A DNA stretch of 64,000 bases from the NCBI RefSeq assembly GCF_000012885.1, contig NC_007498.2, forward strand, positions 3,318,001 to 3,382,000, read 5' to 3'. This document shows, piece after piece, positions 46,057 to 54,965 of the stretch. The translations under genes and the position numbers were made by a program. A model generated the notes under the pieces. It did not search any database. It saw only the letters and a list, made by a program, of their open reading frames with translations, and was not told the origin of the DNA. Each line of letters begins with the position of its first letter. Positions within the stretch are counted from its first letter, which is position 1. The DNA comes from Syntrophotalea carbinolica DSM 2380 (GTDB lineage: Bacteria > Desulfobacterota > Desulfuromonadia > Desulfuromonadales > Syntrophotaleaceae).

Positions 46057-46661
46057 AATTTGCTCCTGATTCCCCGTTGAAAAATGGCAAAAACCCTCGG
46101 TGCATCCCGCCGGATACGACGCATATCTCCCGCCAGCAATGATTGCATCACTAGGCCCTGAATAGTGCCTATAAACAAATTTGCAGCGGCATCGCTATCG
46201 AGCGCTTTATCGAGTTCTCCACATACTTTTCCTTTTTCAATCAACTGATTGAGATATTCTCCATAGCGGCGGACAAGCATTTGGACAATACGTTTAGGAC
46301 CGGTTTCATCTGCTCGTTGCAATTCGCCAAACAACATACGCGGGATGCCGGGGTGCTCCGTGATGAAATCCGAGTGGGTCAGAAAGATGTTTTCGAGGGC
46401 GGCCAAAGGCGACGAATGTGCCTTGCCCGCTTTTTCGACGCGTGCCATCAATTCTTTGAGAACCCATTCCATAGCCGCTTCGATTATGGCGTCTTTGGTC
46501 GAAAAGTGTCGAAACAGTGCCCCCTGGGTCAATCCCATGCGTTTCGCGATAGCTGCTGTGGTGATTTCACTTGGGTTCTGTTCTCCGGCTAATTCGAGCA
46601 CCGTTTTAATGATAATCCCACGCCGCTCCTCCGCCGGTAAATGCTTGCGAGACCTACTCAT
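46053..46661 (-). CDS. TetR-family repressor of the efflux operon
   Basis: A 202-residue TetR regulator: N-terminal HTH (ITTAAIAKRMGLTQGALFRHFSTKDAIIEA) and a helical ligand domain. Its ATG at 46661 has GGAGG 4 bp upstream, inside the edge of a 38-bp perfect palindrome that covers the promoter, so the whole tetR-adaptor-permease-ATPase-duct operon is probably autorepressed and induced by an exported compound. The longer frame to 46793 crosses this operator and is rejected. Confidence 0.92.
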   Translation of the reverse strand: MSRSRKHLPAEERRGIIIKTVLELAGEQNPSEITTAAIAKRMGLTQGALFRHFSTKDAIIEAAMEWVLKELMARVEKAGKAHSSPLAALENIFLTHSDFITEHPGIPRMLFGELQRADETGPKRIVQMLVRRYGEYLNQLIEKGKVCGELDKALDSDAAANLFIGTIQGLVMQSLLAGDMRRIRRDAPRVFAIFQRGIRSKL

Positions 46662-46666
46662 ACAAC

Positions 46667-46704
46667 CTCCATAAAGATAGTAATCGATTACTATCTTTAT
46701 GGAG
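46667..46704. promoter_or_regulatory. 38-bp perfect palindrome, TetR operator
   Basis: Each arm is CTCCATAAAGATAGTAATC or its complement, centred on ATCGAT. It spans from the -10 region to the ribosome binding site of tetR. Direct binding by the TetR product is inferred. Confidence 0.8.
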
Positions 46705-46721
46705 AAACAAGATTTTGTCAA
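46694..46721 (-). promoter_or_regulatory. sigma-70-type promoter of the tetR-efflux operon
   Basis: On the minus strand TTGACA (46716-46721), 16-bp spacer, TAAAGA (46694-46699). The -10 lies inside the palindromic operator. Confidence 0.6.
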
Positions 46722-47172
46722 TAGCTTTTTAAAAATAGAAAACTCATCCATTGTCCAGCCACAACCACAGGATGGACACTGCGCGATTTTCACATGGGAC
46801 CAAGCTAGAAGAATTGATCCTTATCAAGGGTGCCGCGTTCTGCAATCCACATCGGCGCACCCTTTCTGAAACCAAATCCCTTAACATGGATACAGGCAGA
46901 CAAATGATAGCAACGGCTTACCCTCATCTTTTTGTATGATTATTGTCATTTACGCTTAGCTCTCTTTTTGGTGGATAGAACCGTTTTTGTAAATTTATCG
47001 AAAATTGATTCATATCAATTGCCCGCACACAATTTACCACTACTGTGACTACCAATGATTCGAACACCCAAGGCGTCGACGTGCTCCGGACAGGAAAATA
47101 TGTCTGTGCCCGGTTCCCTTCGCGAGCCATGGGGGTTTTATTTACGAGAGACGCACAAGGGAGTCGGCAGTC
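46722..47172. other. region upstream of nirBD
   Basis: No gene. The main element is the repeated block and FNR-type palindrome at 46989-47018. Confidence 0.6.
46989..47018 (+). promoter_or_regulatory. FNR-type site with shared 20-bp block (copy 2)
   Basis: Block gtaaatttatcgaaaattga (46989-47008) overlapping the perfect FNR consensus TTGAT-TCAT-ATCAA (47005-47018), 155 bp upstream of nirBD. It is identical over 20 bases to the site before the cupin gene. Confidence 0.8.
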
Positions 47173-50088
47173 ATGACTAAAAAAATCGTAATTATCGGTA
47201 ACGGCATGGTGGGACACCGTTTCTGTGTGGAACTGATTGAGCGGGGCCTAGCGGGAAAAAACAGGGTGATTGTGTTCGGCGGTGAACCGCGACCGGCTTA
47301 CGACAGGGTGCAGCTTTCAACCTGGTTCGCCGAAGAGTCGGTGGACCTGACCCTGGAAGACGAGGCATGGTACCGCGACAACGGCATAGAGTTGAGTCTC
47401 GGCGACCCGGTAATCGCCATCGACCGGGAGAATCGCACTGTCTCTACCACCTCGGGACGCTGTCAGGAGTACGATAAGCTGGTGCTCGCCACCGGCTCGT
47501 CGGCCTTCATGCCGCCGATTCCGGGAATGGAACACACCGGTGTTTTCGCTTACCGCACCATCGATGATCTGGAGGCGATCGCCGCCTACAGCCGGAAAGT
47601 ATCCAGCGTCGCCGTGATCGGAGGCGGCCTGCTCGGCCTGGAAGCGGCTAAGGCCTGCGTCGATCTGGGGCTGGAAACCAAGGTGGTGGAGATGGCCCCG
47701 CGGCTGATGCCCCGGCAGCTCGACGACAAAGGCGCCGCGGTGCTCACCGAGGCGATCGAGCGTCTTGGCATCGAGGTGCTCACCGGTGTGGCCACCACCG
47801 GCATCGAGGGGGAAGACACGGTCACCGGCCTCGGATGCCGTGACCGCGACGTCCTGCCGGTGGAAATGGTGGTGGTGTCCGCCGGCATCGTACCCAACGA
47901 CAAACTGGCCCGCGATTGCGGTCTGGAGATCGGACAGCGCGCCGGCATCGTGGTTAACAGTGCCATGCAGACCAGCGACCCGGCGATCTACGCCATCGGC
48001 GAATGTGCCCTGTTCGAAGGAATGATCTACGGCCTGGTGGCCCCCGGCTACGAAATGGCGCGGGTCACCGCGGCACAATTCGACGGGGAGGTAAAGGAAT
48101 TCACCGGCTTCGACATGTCCACCAAGCTCAAACTGCTGGGGCTCGACGTGGCCTCCCTAGGTAATCCCTTCGACGACAACCCGGACAACCGGGTGGTGGA
48201 GGTGCATGATACCGTTACCGGAATCTACAAGCGCATGGTCATCGATCCCAGCGGCAAGAAGTTGCTCGGCGCCATCCTGGTGGGCGACGCCGAGCCCTAC
48301 GGCATGCTGTCCCTCTACGTCAAGGGCAACAAGGATCTTCCCGAGCAGCCCCAGTCGCTGATTGTCAAAGGCGGCGCCGGCGCCGGTCTGACCATCGACC
48401 AGTTGGAGGATGAAGATATCATCTGCTCCTGCAACAACGTCAGCTATGGTACCATCAGCCACGCCATCGAGGAGCAGGAGCTGCGCACCGTGGATGCGAT
48501 CCAGAAAGTCACCAAAGCCGGCACCGGCTGCGGCGGTTGCCTGCCGATGGTCAAGGCGGTGCTCAAACACGAGTTGGCCAAGGCCGGCATCGAAATGGAC
48601 AATTCGGTGTGCGGGCACTTCCGCTATTCGCGCCAGGATCTGCTGCACATCGTCAAAACCAAAAAGATCCGCACCTTCGAGGAGCTGCTGGAACAGTACG
48701 GTCAGGGAGCCGGCTGCGCGGTGTGCAAAACTCAGGTCGCCTCGATCTTCGCATCGCTGTGGAACGAGTACATCCTCGATCACGCCAATCTGCAGGACAC
48801 CAACGACCGTTTTCTCGGCAACATCCAACGCAACGGTACCTACTCTGTCATTCCGCGTTCCCCTGGCGGCGAGATTACCCCTGAGCAACTGATCGTTATG
48901 GGCGAGATAGCCAAAGAATTCAACCTTTACACAAAACTCACCGGCAGCCAACGCGTGGCGCTGTTCGGCGTACACCTGGAGGATCTGCCTAAAGTCTGGG
49001 CGCGACTGGGCGAAGTGGGTTTGGAGTCCGGACACGCCTACGCCAAGGGGCTGCGCATGGTCAAGAGCTGTGTAGGAGATACGTGGTGCCGCATGGGCAT
49101 GGGGCCTTCCGTTGATTTTGCCATCGAACTGGAAAACCGATACAAAGGCATGCGCTCGCCGCATAAGTTAAAAGCGGCGGTGTCCGGCTGCACACGCGAG
49201 TGCGCCGAAGCGATGTGTAAAGACTTCGGCCTGATCGCCACCGAAAACGGTTGGAACCTTTACGTCGGCGGCAACGGCGGCGCCTTCCCGCGTCACGCCG
49301 ACCTGTTGGCCACCGATCTCGACCGGGAAAAGGCCATCCGCTATATCGACCGCTACCTGATGTATTACGTACGCACCGCCGACAAGCTGGAGCGTACCGC
49401 CACTTGGCTGGGCAATCTTGAGGGCGGGGTAGAGAAACTGAAGAAGGTTATCATCGAAGACTCCCTTGGTATTTGTGCCGAACTCGAGGCGGACATGGAG
49501 CGGATCGTCGCCGGCCAACATGACGAATGGGCTGTTACCCTCTCCAAGCCGGAGCAGTTGGAACGATTCCGCCACTTTGCAAACACCGACGGGAAGGATC
49601 CTGTCAAGCTAATCGGCGTGCGCGGCCAGGAGAGGCCGGAAAATTGGCTGAAGGAATACGCTATGCCAGAGATCGAGCCAGTGGTCCTGGAAGGACCCCG
49701 CGAATGGGTCAATCTTGGCTGTGTCTCTGCGATACCCAAAAATAGTGGTGCTACCTTTCAATATGGCCGACACCAGATTGCGGTATTTAATTTCTCACAC
49801 CGAGGTGAATGGTATGCCTGCCAGAATCTCTGCCCCCACAAGCAGGAGATGGTCCTGTCCCGCGGCCTTCTCGGAGATGCTGCGGGCATTCCGCAGGTGA
49901 CCTGCCCGATGCACAAGAAATCTTTCTCACTCAAGGACGGCAAGTGCGCCAACGACGAAATCTATACCATTCAAACCTTTGAAGTGAAGGTCGATGGTGA
50001 TGACCTCTTGGTCAAACTCCCCACACAGGAAGATCTAGATCGTTTGCACATTTGCAAGAGCAACGAACCTTGCACCTGCTTCGCTTGA
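47173..50088 (+). CDS. nirBD: fused NADH-dependent assimilatory-type nitrite reductase NirB-NirD
   Basis: A 971-residue fusion. Residues 1-400: FAD/NAD(P) domains (IVIIGNGMVGHRFC, SVAVIGGGLLGLEAA). Residues about 415-520: two BFD-like [2Fe-2S] segments (CSCNNVSYG...GCGGC and GCAVC). Residues about 545-800: sirohaem/4Fe-4S domain with SCVGDTWC and SGCTRECAEAMC. The last 110 residues are NirD-like and, unlike E. coli NirD, retain Rieske ligands (CPH and CPMHKKSF). It reduces nitrite to ammonium in the cytosol. AAGGGAG precedes the ATG. The FNR-type site suggests anaerobic or NO-linked control. Confidence 0.92.
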   Translation: MTKKIVIIGNGMVGHRFCVELIERGLAGKNRVIVFGGEPRPAYDRVQLSTWFAEESVDLTLEDEAWYRDNGIELSLGDPVIAIDRENRTVSTTSGRCQEYDKLVLATGSSAFMPPIPGMEHTGVFAYRTIDDLEAIAAYSRKVSSVAVIGGGLLGLEAAKACVDLGLETKVVEMAPRLMPRQLDDKGAAVLTEAIERLGIEVLTGVATTGIEGEDTVTGLGCRDRDVLPVEMVVVSAGIVPNDKLARDCGLEIGQRAGIVVNSAMQTSDPAIYAIGECALFEGMIYGLVAPGYEMARVTAAQFDGEVKEFTGFDMSTKLKLLGLDVASLGNPFDDNPDNRVVEVHDTVTGIYKRMVIDPSGKKLLGAILVGDAEPYGMLSLYVKGNKDLPEQPQSLIVKGGAGAGLTIDQLEDEDIICSCNNVSYGTISHAIEEQELRTVDAIQKVTKAGTGCGGCLPMVKAVLKHELAKAGIEMDNSVCGHFRYSRQDLLHIVKTKKIRTFEELLEQYGQGAGCAVCKTQVASIFASLWNEYILDHANLQDTNDRFLGNIQRNGTYSVIPRSPGGEITPEQLIVMGEIAKEFNLYTKLTGSQRVALFGVHLEDLPKVWARLGEVGLESGHAYAKGLRMVKSCVGDTWCRMGMGPSVDFAIELENRYKGMRSPHKLKAAVSGCTRECAEAMCKDFGLIATENGWNLYVGGNGGAFPRHADLLATDLDREKAIRYIDRYLMYYVRTADKLERTATWLGNLEGGVEKLKKVIIEDSLGICAELEADMERIVAGQHDEWAVTLSKPEQLERFRHFANTDGKDPVKLIGVRGQERPENWLKEYAMPEIEPVVLEGPREWVNLGCVSAIPKNSGATFQYGRHQIAVFNFSHRGEWYACQNLCPHKQEMVLSRGLLGDAAGIPQVTCPMHKKSFSLKDGKCANDEIYTIQTFEVKVDGDDLLVKLPTQEDLDRLHICKSNEPCTCFA

Positions 50089-50166
50089 GTTCGGGTAAAT
50101 CAGGGGGAAAGCTCCTTTTGCCAGCCAAAGCCCCTATGTTAAGCGATGAAAGGTTTTAAATGTTGC

Positions 50167-50203
50167 AAGCCCCCCTTCATTTAAAAATGGAGGGGGGCTT
50201 TTG
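50167..50203 (+). terminator. terminator of nirBD
   Basis: AAGCCCCCC... / ...GGGGGGCTT stem extended through TTCATTT/AAATGGA-type pairs, followed by TTTT. Confidence 0.88.
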
Positions 50204-50365
50204 TCTGTAAAACCATTTCTGTTTTGAACCCGTGAGCTCCCTACTAAAAGAGTCAGTTCAAAATTTGAGAGCAAAAACCGTGGTCCAGACATTTCAGCAA
50301 CTGCGATTCATTGGTCTCTCAAGTCTTGCTTGCGGTCCTTGTCTTCAGGTTCATCAAACCGATCC

Positions 50366-50647
50366 TCAGTCCACGCGACTGAGAATTTCGATCAAATGGT
50401 AACCGAACTGGGTCTTGACCGGGCCGAGAACCTTGCCGATCTCGCCGGAGAAGACCACTTCGTCAAATTCCTTGACCATCTGCCCGGGGCGAAACTCGCC
50501 AAGAGCCCCACCCTGCCTGCCGGAAGGACATTTAGAGTACTGTCCGGCGATAGCGGCAAAGGTTTCACCGGCTTCGATTCTTTTTTTGAGACTGAGGCAT
50601 TCTTCCTCGGTAGGCACCAGAATGTGCCGGGCGCTTGCTCTGGCCAT
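50366..50647 (-). CDS. parvulin-type peptidyl-prolyl isomerase (PpiC-like)
   Basis: A 93-residue single parvulin domain: ARHILVPTEEECLSLKKRI, CPSGRQGGALGEFRPGQMVKEF and KTQFGYHLIEILS. It is the same size as E. coli PpiC and has no signal peptide, so cytoplasmic. Start ATG 50647 has AAGGAG upstream. Stands alone. Confidence 0.93.
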   Translation of the reverse strand: MARASARHILVPTEEECLSLKKRIEAGETFAAIAGQYSKCPSGRQGGALGEFRPGQMVKEFDEVVFSGEIGKVLGPVKTQFGYHLIEILSRVD

Positions 50648-50833
50648 GATAGATCTCCTTTTGTAAGATGCGTTACAGGCAGCCATACATGGGCCACCGG
50701 CCCACTCCAAAAACATGGCAACTCATTACATACCGATTCGTTTCCCTCTCTCAACACACAAAAGAACCAAGCCCCTCGGACTTTAGCGGCTTAAGTGAGA
50801 AAAACGAACGAACCCAAAAACGATTTCCCCTGT

Positions 50834-51751
50834 CTACCCATTTTTAATCAAGGGTAAGCGGTAATGGTGCAGGGATACCGCGCAGTCCGGGTAAGCTTCG
50901 GGGAAATCGTCTCCCGGACGATAAAGCCCGAGGTTTTCCGCCTGGGGAATATGCTCCGCGAAAAGCCCGTCGAGAAAATCCGGGCCCAGATCCGGAGCGT
51001 TCAGGCAAGCCACTATCTCTCCACCGGGGGCAACCAGTTCCGGCAGGCGACGTACCAGCTTGGGCCAGTGCCTCTCTGCGGTAAAGCTTTTACCCTGGGA
51101 GGCCGGCGGATCGCAGATCACCAGATCGAAAGGCCCCAGTTTACGCAGTTTGCCGATGCTGCGAAAAAATTCCAGCGACAAAAAACTGGCCTGGCGCAGA
51201 TCGATATCGTTAACCCGATGGTTGAGTCTGCCGAGTTCCAGCGCGCCGCGATTCATATCCAGATTGACCACCTGACGTGCACCGCCGGCCAGCGCGGCGA
51301 CGGAAAAGCTGCAGGTGTAGGCGAAAAGATTCAATACGCGTTTGCCCGCCGCACGTTCGCGGACCAGCTTGCGCCCCACCGCCATATCCGGGAAAAACCC
51401 AACATTCCGGGCCTCGCCGAGGCGCAGCCGGAAGGACAATCCCGCCTCCAGCGCTTCAAGACTTTCCGGCAACGCCCCTTGCAACACACGGCTCGGACCG
51501 TTGAGTAAAAAACGCTCCTGCAATAGCACCGCAGCGGGTTTATCCGGCAAAGCCGCCGTCAAAAGTTGGGTCAGTTCCTCCAACCAAGCCTGCGACCGTT
51601 GCCGATAAAGAACCACCATCACAACCGGGGGAAAATAGTCGATCACCAGATCGTCGTAGCCGCTGAAGCATTGACCCCGGCCATGGAAAAGACGACGGGC
51701 TTCGCCGCTGCGCGGCAGATGCCGCATGATTTCTTCGTGAATGATTTGCAT
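50834..51751 (-). CDS. class I SAM-dependent methyltransferase (RlmI/RlmK-like)
   Basis: A 305-residue methyltransferase: NVGFFPDMAVGRKLV, the SAM loop VLNLFAYTCSFSVAALAGGA, an acidic VVNLDMNRGAL and the catalytic region LVICDPPASQGKSF. It belongs to the rRNA m5C/m2G-like group (Methyltrans_SAM). Which nucleotide or protein it modifies is unknown. The ATG at 51751 has only a weak ribosome binding site; a Met 24 bp downstream is an alternative. Confidence 0.82.
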   Translation of the reverse strand: MQIIHEEIMRHLPRSGEARRLFHGRGQCFSGYDDLVIDYFPPVVMVVLYRQRSQAWLEELTQLLTAALPDKPAAVLLQERFLLNGPSRVLQGALPESLEALEAGLSFRLRLGEARNVGFFPDMAVGRKLVRERAAGKRVLNLFAYTCSFSVAALAGGARQVVNLDMNRGALELGRLNHRVNDIDLRQASFLSLEFFRSIGKLRKLGPFDLVICDPPASQGKSFTAERHWPKLVRRLPELVAPGGEIVACLNAPDLGPDFLDGLFAEHIPQAENLGLYRPGDDFPEAYPDCAVSLHHYRLPLIKNG

Positions 51752-51859
51752 GGCGGGGATTATTGCAGAATGAGCGCACAATGGCCAGACCAAGTTGGGA
51801 TATTTCAACGTACCTGTTGGTCAACCTGCGCCTTAATCGCGGACCGATGTCATCAGAAG

Positions 51860-52276
51860 TTACACCGTTTGCCAGTATTGCTGCCAGCGTCGCTTGGCGA
51901 CATCCATATTGTACGCTTCCGGCAGCCGGCAGAGGCAGCCCTGTGCTTGCTCCAGAGTCTGTTTGACGGGAATCAGCGCCAGGCATTGGCAAGGCCGTTG
52001 AGCCAATGGGAGACTACAGCCGGTTGCCCCGTGAAATGAACAGCCGGAGACTACAGACCGAGGGGCCGGTATCGGCACTCCGGTTTTCTCCCATAACACC
52101 AACCCCAACGCCGGCAACTCTCCACGCAACTGCGCCAGCGTCAGACGTTGCCCAGGGAAAAAGAGCCCGAAAAACCGCTCCGGGTCCACCCATATTCCGG
52201 GACTCCCCTGACAGCAACGCCCGCCACATTCACGACAGAGCGAAAAATCCAAGGTGTCTCTTTGACCTGCCAGCAA
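51860..52276 (-). CDS. Cys-rich YkgJ-like protein
   Basis: A 138-residue protein with clustered Cys: FSLCRECGGRCCQGSP at the N-terminus, then GCSFHGATGCSL, CQCLAL and GCLCRLPE. This spacing fits the YkgJ (zinc or iron chelating) type. It starts at TTG 52276 with AAGGA 8 nt upstream. Function unknown; metal binding is inferred from the Cys pattern. Confidence 0.72.
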   Translation of the reverse strand: MLAGQRDTLDFSLCRECGGRCCQGSPGIWVDPERFFGLFFPGQRLTLAQLRGELPALGLVLWEKTGVPIPAPRSVVSGCSFHGATGCSLPLAQRPCQCLALIPVKQTLEQAQGCLCRLPEAYNMDVAKRRWQQYWQTV

Positions 52277-52592
52277 AAGCTACATCCTTCCTTAAGAGCC
52301 ATCATCATACCGATGGCAACATTACTTCCCGTCGACGACCGGTGAGAACCGGGCACCACCCTCCCACCATGTCACATTTCCGCCGATATTGTGAAAAAAA
52401 AGTGCCGGTCGTCGGTAAATAACAGCACAAAAGGTTCTTAAAACAACGCCATCCGAGATAAATTATCCGAATCCAGCCTGGTGCCGGAAAGCTTGCCGTT
52501 AAACACGAACCGCAAGACCAGCCTTGACTCTCTGTTCAAGGGTGAATAAACTTCGACACACTTTTGAATTCAATCCATCAAGGAGATCCACC
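52277..52592. other. intergenic region with no recognised feature
   Basis: It lies between divergent genes and presumably carries both promoters. No clear motif or hairpin with a T-run was seen. Confidence 0.45.
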
Positions 52593-53075
52593 ATGAACAG
52601 CTGTCCTTGCGGCAGCGGCAACGACTACGCTGCCTGCTGCGAACCGATCATCATCGGGAAAAAACCGGCCGAAACGGCAGAACAACTCATGCGTGCGCGT
52701 TACTCCGCCCACGTCAAGGTCGAGGTCGATTTTCTTTATACCAGCACCCACCCCGATTATCGCGAGGGATACGACCACAAGGGCACCAAAACCTGGGCCG
52801 AGGATTCCCAATGGCACGGTCTCGAAATTATTGCAACGACAGACGGTGGTCCGAAAGACGAAACGGGCGAGGTCGAATTTGTCGCCCGCTTTCGCGATAA
52901 AGAAGGTTTACATAGCCACTGCGAGCGCGGTCAGTTCAAACGCCACGACAAGCAATGGCGGTTTACCGAAGGCATTATGGTCAAAGCGCAGCCGCGCAGC
53001 GTTACCAAGATCGGTCGTAACGATCCCTGCATTTGCGGCAGCGGCAAAAAATACAAAAAATGCTGCGGCAAATAA
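52593..53075 (+). CDS. ychJ: YchJ-family (UPF0225) SEC-C protein
   Basis: A 160-residue protein with SEC-C metal-binding motifs at both ends ([13 protein letters not shown] and [13 protein letters not shown]) around an NTF2-like core ([37 protein letters not shown]). Function unknown; SEC-C motifs bind zinc. AAGGAG precedes the ATG at 52593; the longer frame from 52524 overlaps no conserved text. Confidence 0.9.
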   Translation: MNSCPCGSGNDYAACCEPIIIGKKPAETAEQLMRARYSAHVKVEVDFLYTSTHPDYREGYDHKGTKTWAEDSQWHGLEIIATTDGGPKDETGEVEFVARFRDKEGLHSHCERGQFKRHDKQWRFTEGIMVKAQPRSVTKIGRNDPCICGSGKKYKKCCGK

Positions 53076-53379
53076 ATCAGGCCTTTCAAAAACCGACAGA
53101 GTACTGGTCCCGCAAGACCGGGACTCTGTCGGCGCTTAAACCGTAAAAACCGTCAACCCCCACCAGTGACCCTTCAAAGCCGGCTGAAAACGCCTTTTAA
53201 TGTCCCTGTTCTTATAACAAACCCGCCTTTTCAAAGTATACGCTTAACGCCCCTATTGGGGGGTGCCCGAGCCATGATTTTTATGTTAGGGTGGCGGCCT
53301 TGATATGCATGGAGGCCCGCAGCATGCCTCCAAACCTCTCTTGCCATAACCATTTAGCTACGACAAATCCGGAGCAGTT
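53076..53379. other. intergenic region with long hairpin
   Basis: It contains a hairpin at 53093-53132 (CCGACAGAG...CTCTGTCGG with an inner GTCCCG/CGGGAC) behind ychJ, without a T-run. The rest is presumed promoter of the radical SAM gene. Confidence 0.5.
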
Positions 53380-54723
53380 ATGAGTTCGCAACCCTCCTTG
53401 CAGCCCACCGACGCCCTGCCGGCACCGCTCAGGGACTACCCGAGCAAGCTGTTTGTTGAAATCACCACCTTTTGCAATCTGCGTTGCCCCATGTGCGTCA
53501 AGCAGTCAGCAGACAGCAATATCATCGATGGCGACATGACCGAGGAAACCTTCAGCGCCCTGGAGCCTGCATTTCCCCGTCTCGAGGCCCTGCTGCTCAA
53601 CGGTATCGGCGAGGCGCTGATGCACCCCCACCTGCTCGATTTTATCCACCGGGCCCGCCGTGCCATGCCGGAAAAGTCCTGGATCGGCTTTCAGTCCAAC
53701 GGTTTGCTGCTCGATGAGCGCTGGGCCCGGGATCTGGTGGCCTCCGGCCTCGACCGGCTCTGCCTGTCGGTGGACGGGGTCAAGCCCGACACCTTCAGCA
53801 AGGTACGCGAAGGCGAAGACCTCGACGACATGGAACAGGCCTTCGCATTTTTGGCGGCCGCGCGCAAACGCCAACCCGACACCCGGCTCAAGGTCGGCGT
53901 CGAGTTCGTGTTGATGGAGGAAAACAAGCAGCAACTGTTGGATACCCTGCGCTGGGTCGCCGCTCGAGGTGCCGATTTCATGCTCGTCACCCAGGCATCG
54001 GCTTACGACAACTCTGCCATGGAGCAGCTCGCCTACGATAATTCAACCGACGAGGCCGTAAAGATCTTCACCTACTGGCGCGACAAGATCGCCGACATGG
54101 GACTCGACGTGCGTGATTATAATTCACGGTGGGAAATGGGGCGGTTTTTACCGGGACTGGATCCCAAGCTTGCCCGCATGATGGAACTGGTCGATCAGAT
54201 GCGAGCCGACGCACGGAAAAAAGATGTTTTCCTGGACCTTCCGCGACTGTTAGAGCGCGGCGCCGACAAGGCGGAACAGTTGCAGGCCTTATTCGACGAG
54301 GCGGAGCTTTTGGCCAAGGATCTGGGCGTTGAACTGAGTCTGCCGGCCGCGGTTCCCCGCTTCGAACGCAAATGCGATTTCGTGGAAGACGGCGGAGCCT
54401 TCATCTCCTGGGACGGCGCAGTGCATCCCTGCTATTTCCTCTGGCATCAATTCCGTTGTTTTATCAACGACTGGGACCGTCTGATCAAACCCAAGATCTT
54501 CGGCAACGTCAACCAACGGCCGTTGCTTGATATCTGGAACGACGTGACCTTTCGCAGCTTCCGCGAAAACGTCCATGCCTTCGACTATCCCTACTGCAGC
54601 AATTGCGGGGTGGCTCCCTGTGATCTGCTGCAAGAGGAAGATTTCGAGTTTGACTGCTATACCCACCCGGAACCCTGCGGTGCGTGCCAGTGGGCCATGG
54701 GCCTGTTCCAATGCCTGCATTGA
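53380..54723 (+). CDS. radical SAM/SPASM putative metalloenzyme maturase
   Basis: A 447-residue radical SAM enzyme. Cys 32, 36 and 39 (CNLRCPMC) bind the SAM cluster. The C-terminal third is a Cys-rich SPASM-like domain (RKCDFVEDGG, HPCYF, CSNCGVAPC, CYTHPEPCGACQW). This architecture fits the maturase group found in Geobacter-like bacteria and thought to serve a metalloenzyme; a link to the tungsten oxidoreductase at 19.5 kb is speculation. GGAG precedes the ATG. It ends at a strong bidirectional terminator. Confidence 0.87.
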   Translation: MSSQPSLQPTDALPAPLRDYPSKLFVEITTFCNLRCPMCVKQSADSNIIDGDMTEETFSALEPAFPRLEALLLNGIGEALMHPHLLDFIHRARRAMPEKSWIGFQSNGLLLDERWARDLVASGLDRLCLSVDGVKPDTFSKVREGEDLDDMEQAFAFLAAARKRQPDTRLKVGVEFVLMEENKQQLLDTLRWVAARGADFMLVTQASAYDNSAMEQLAYDNSTDEAVKIFTYWRDKIADMGLDVRDYNSRWEMGRFLPGLDPKLARMMELVDQMRADARKKDVFLDLPRLLERGADKAEQLQALFDEAELLAKDLGVELSLPAAVPRFERKCDFVEDGGAFISWDGAVHPCYFLWHQFRCFINDWDRLIKPKIFGNVNQRPLLDIWNDVTFRSFRENVHAFDYPYCSNCGVAPCDLLQEEDFEFDCYTHPEPCGACQWAMGLFQCLH

Positions 54724-54748
54724 CCTTGGGAACAAAAGCGTAAATATC

Positions 54749-54782
54749 AAAAAAGGCTCTTCCAAAAGGAAGAGCCTTTTTT
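54749..54782. terminator. bidirectional terminator
   Basis: AAAAAAGGCTCTTCC / GGAAGAGCCTTTTTT with a 4-nt loop. It separates the radical SAM gene from the convergent injection-system operon. Confidence 0.93.
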
Positions 54783-54965
54783 GATGGCAGCTACAGTGTG
54801 CAGTACAAACTACATAACATGACCCGGATCACGGTTCTGCGATGATCATATTTTAATGAATAAAGGGTCCCATCTGCAGGCATTTTCCATCTCTCATGAC
54901 CCGCAGGCAGAGTTCAACCATTCGGGCTGACAACATTCGATAGCCATGAATGATTTCTGATGTGA

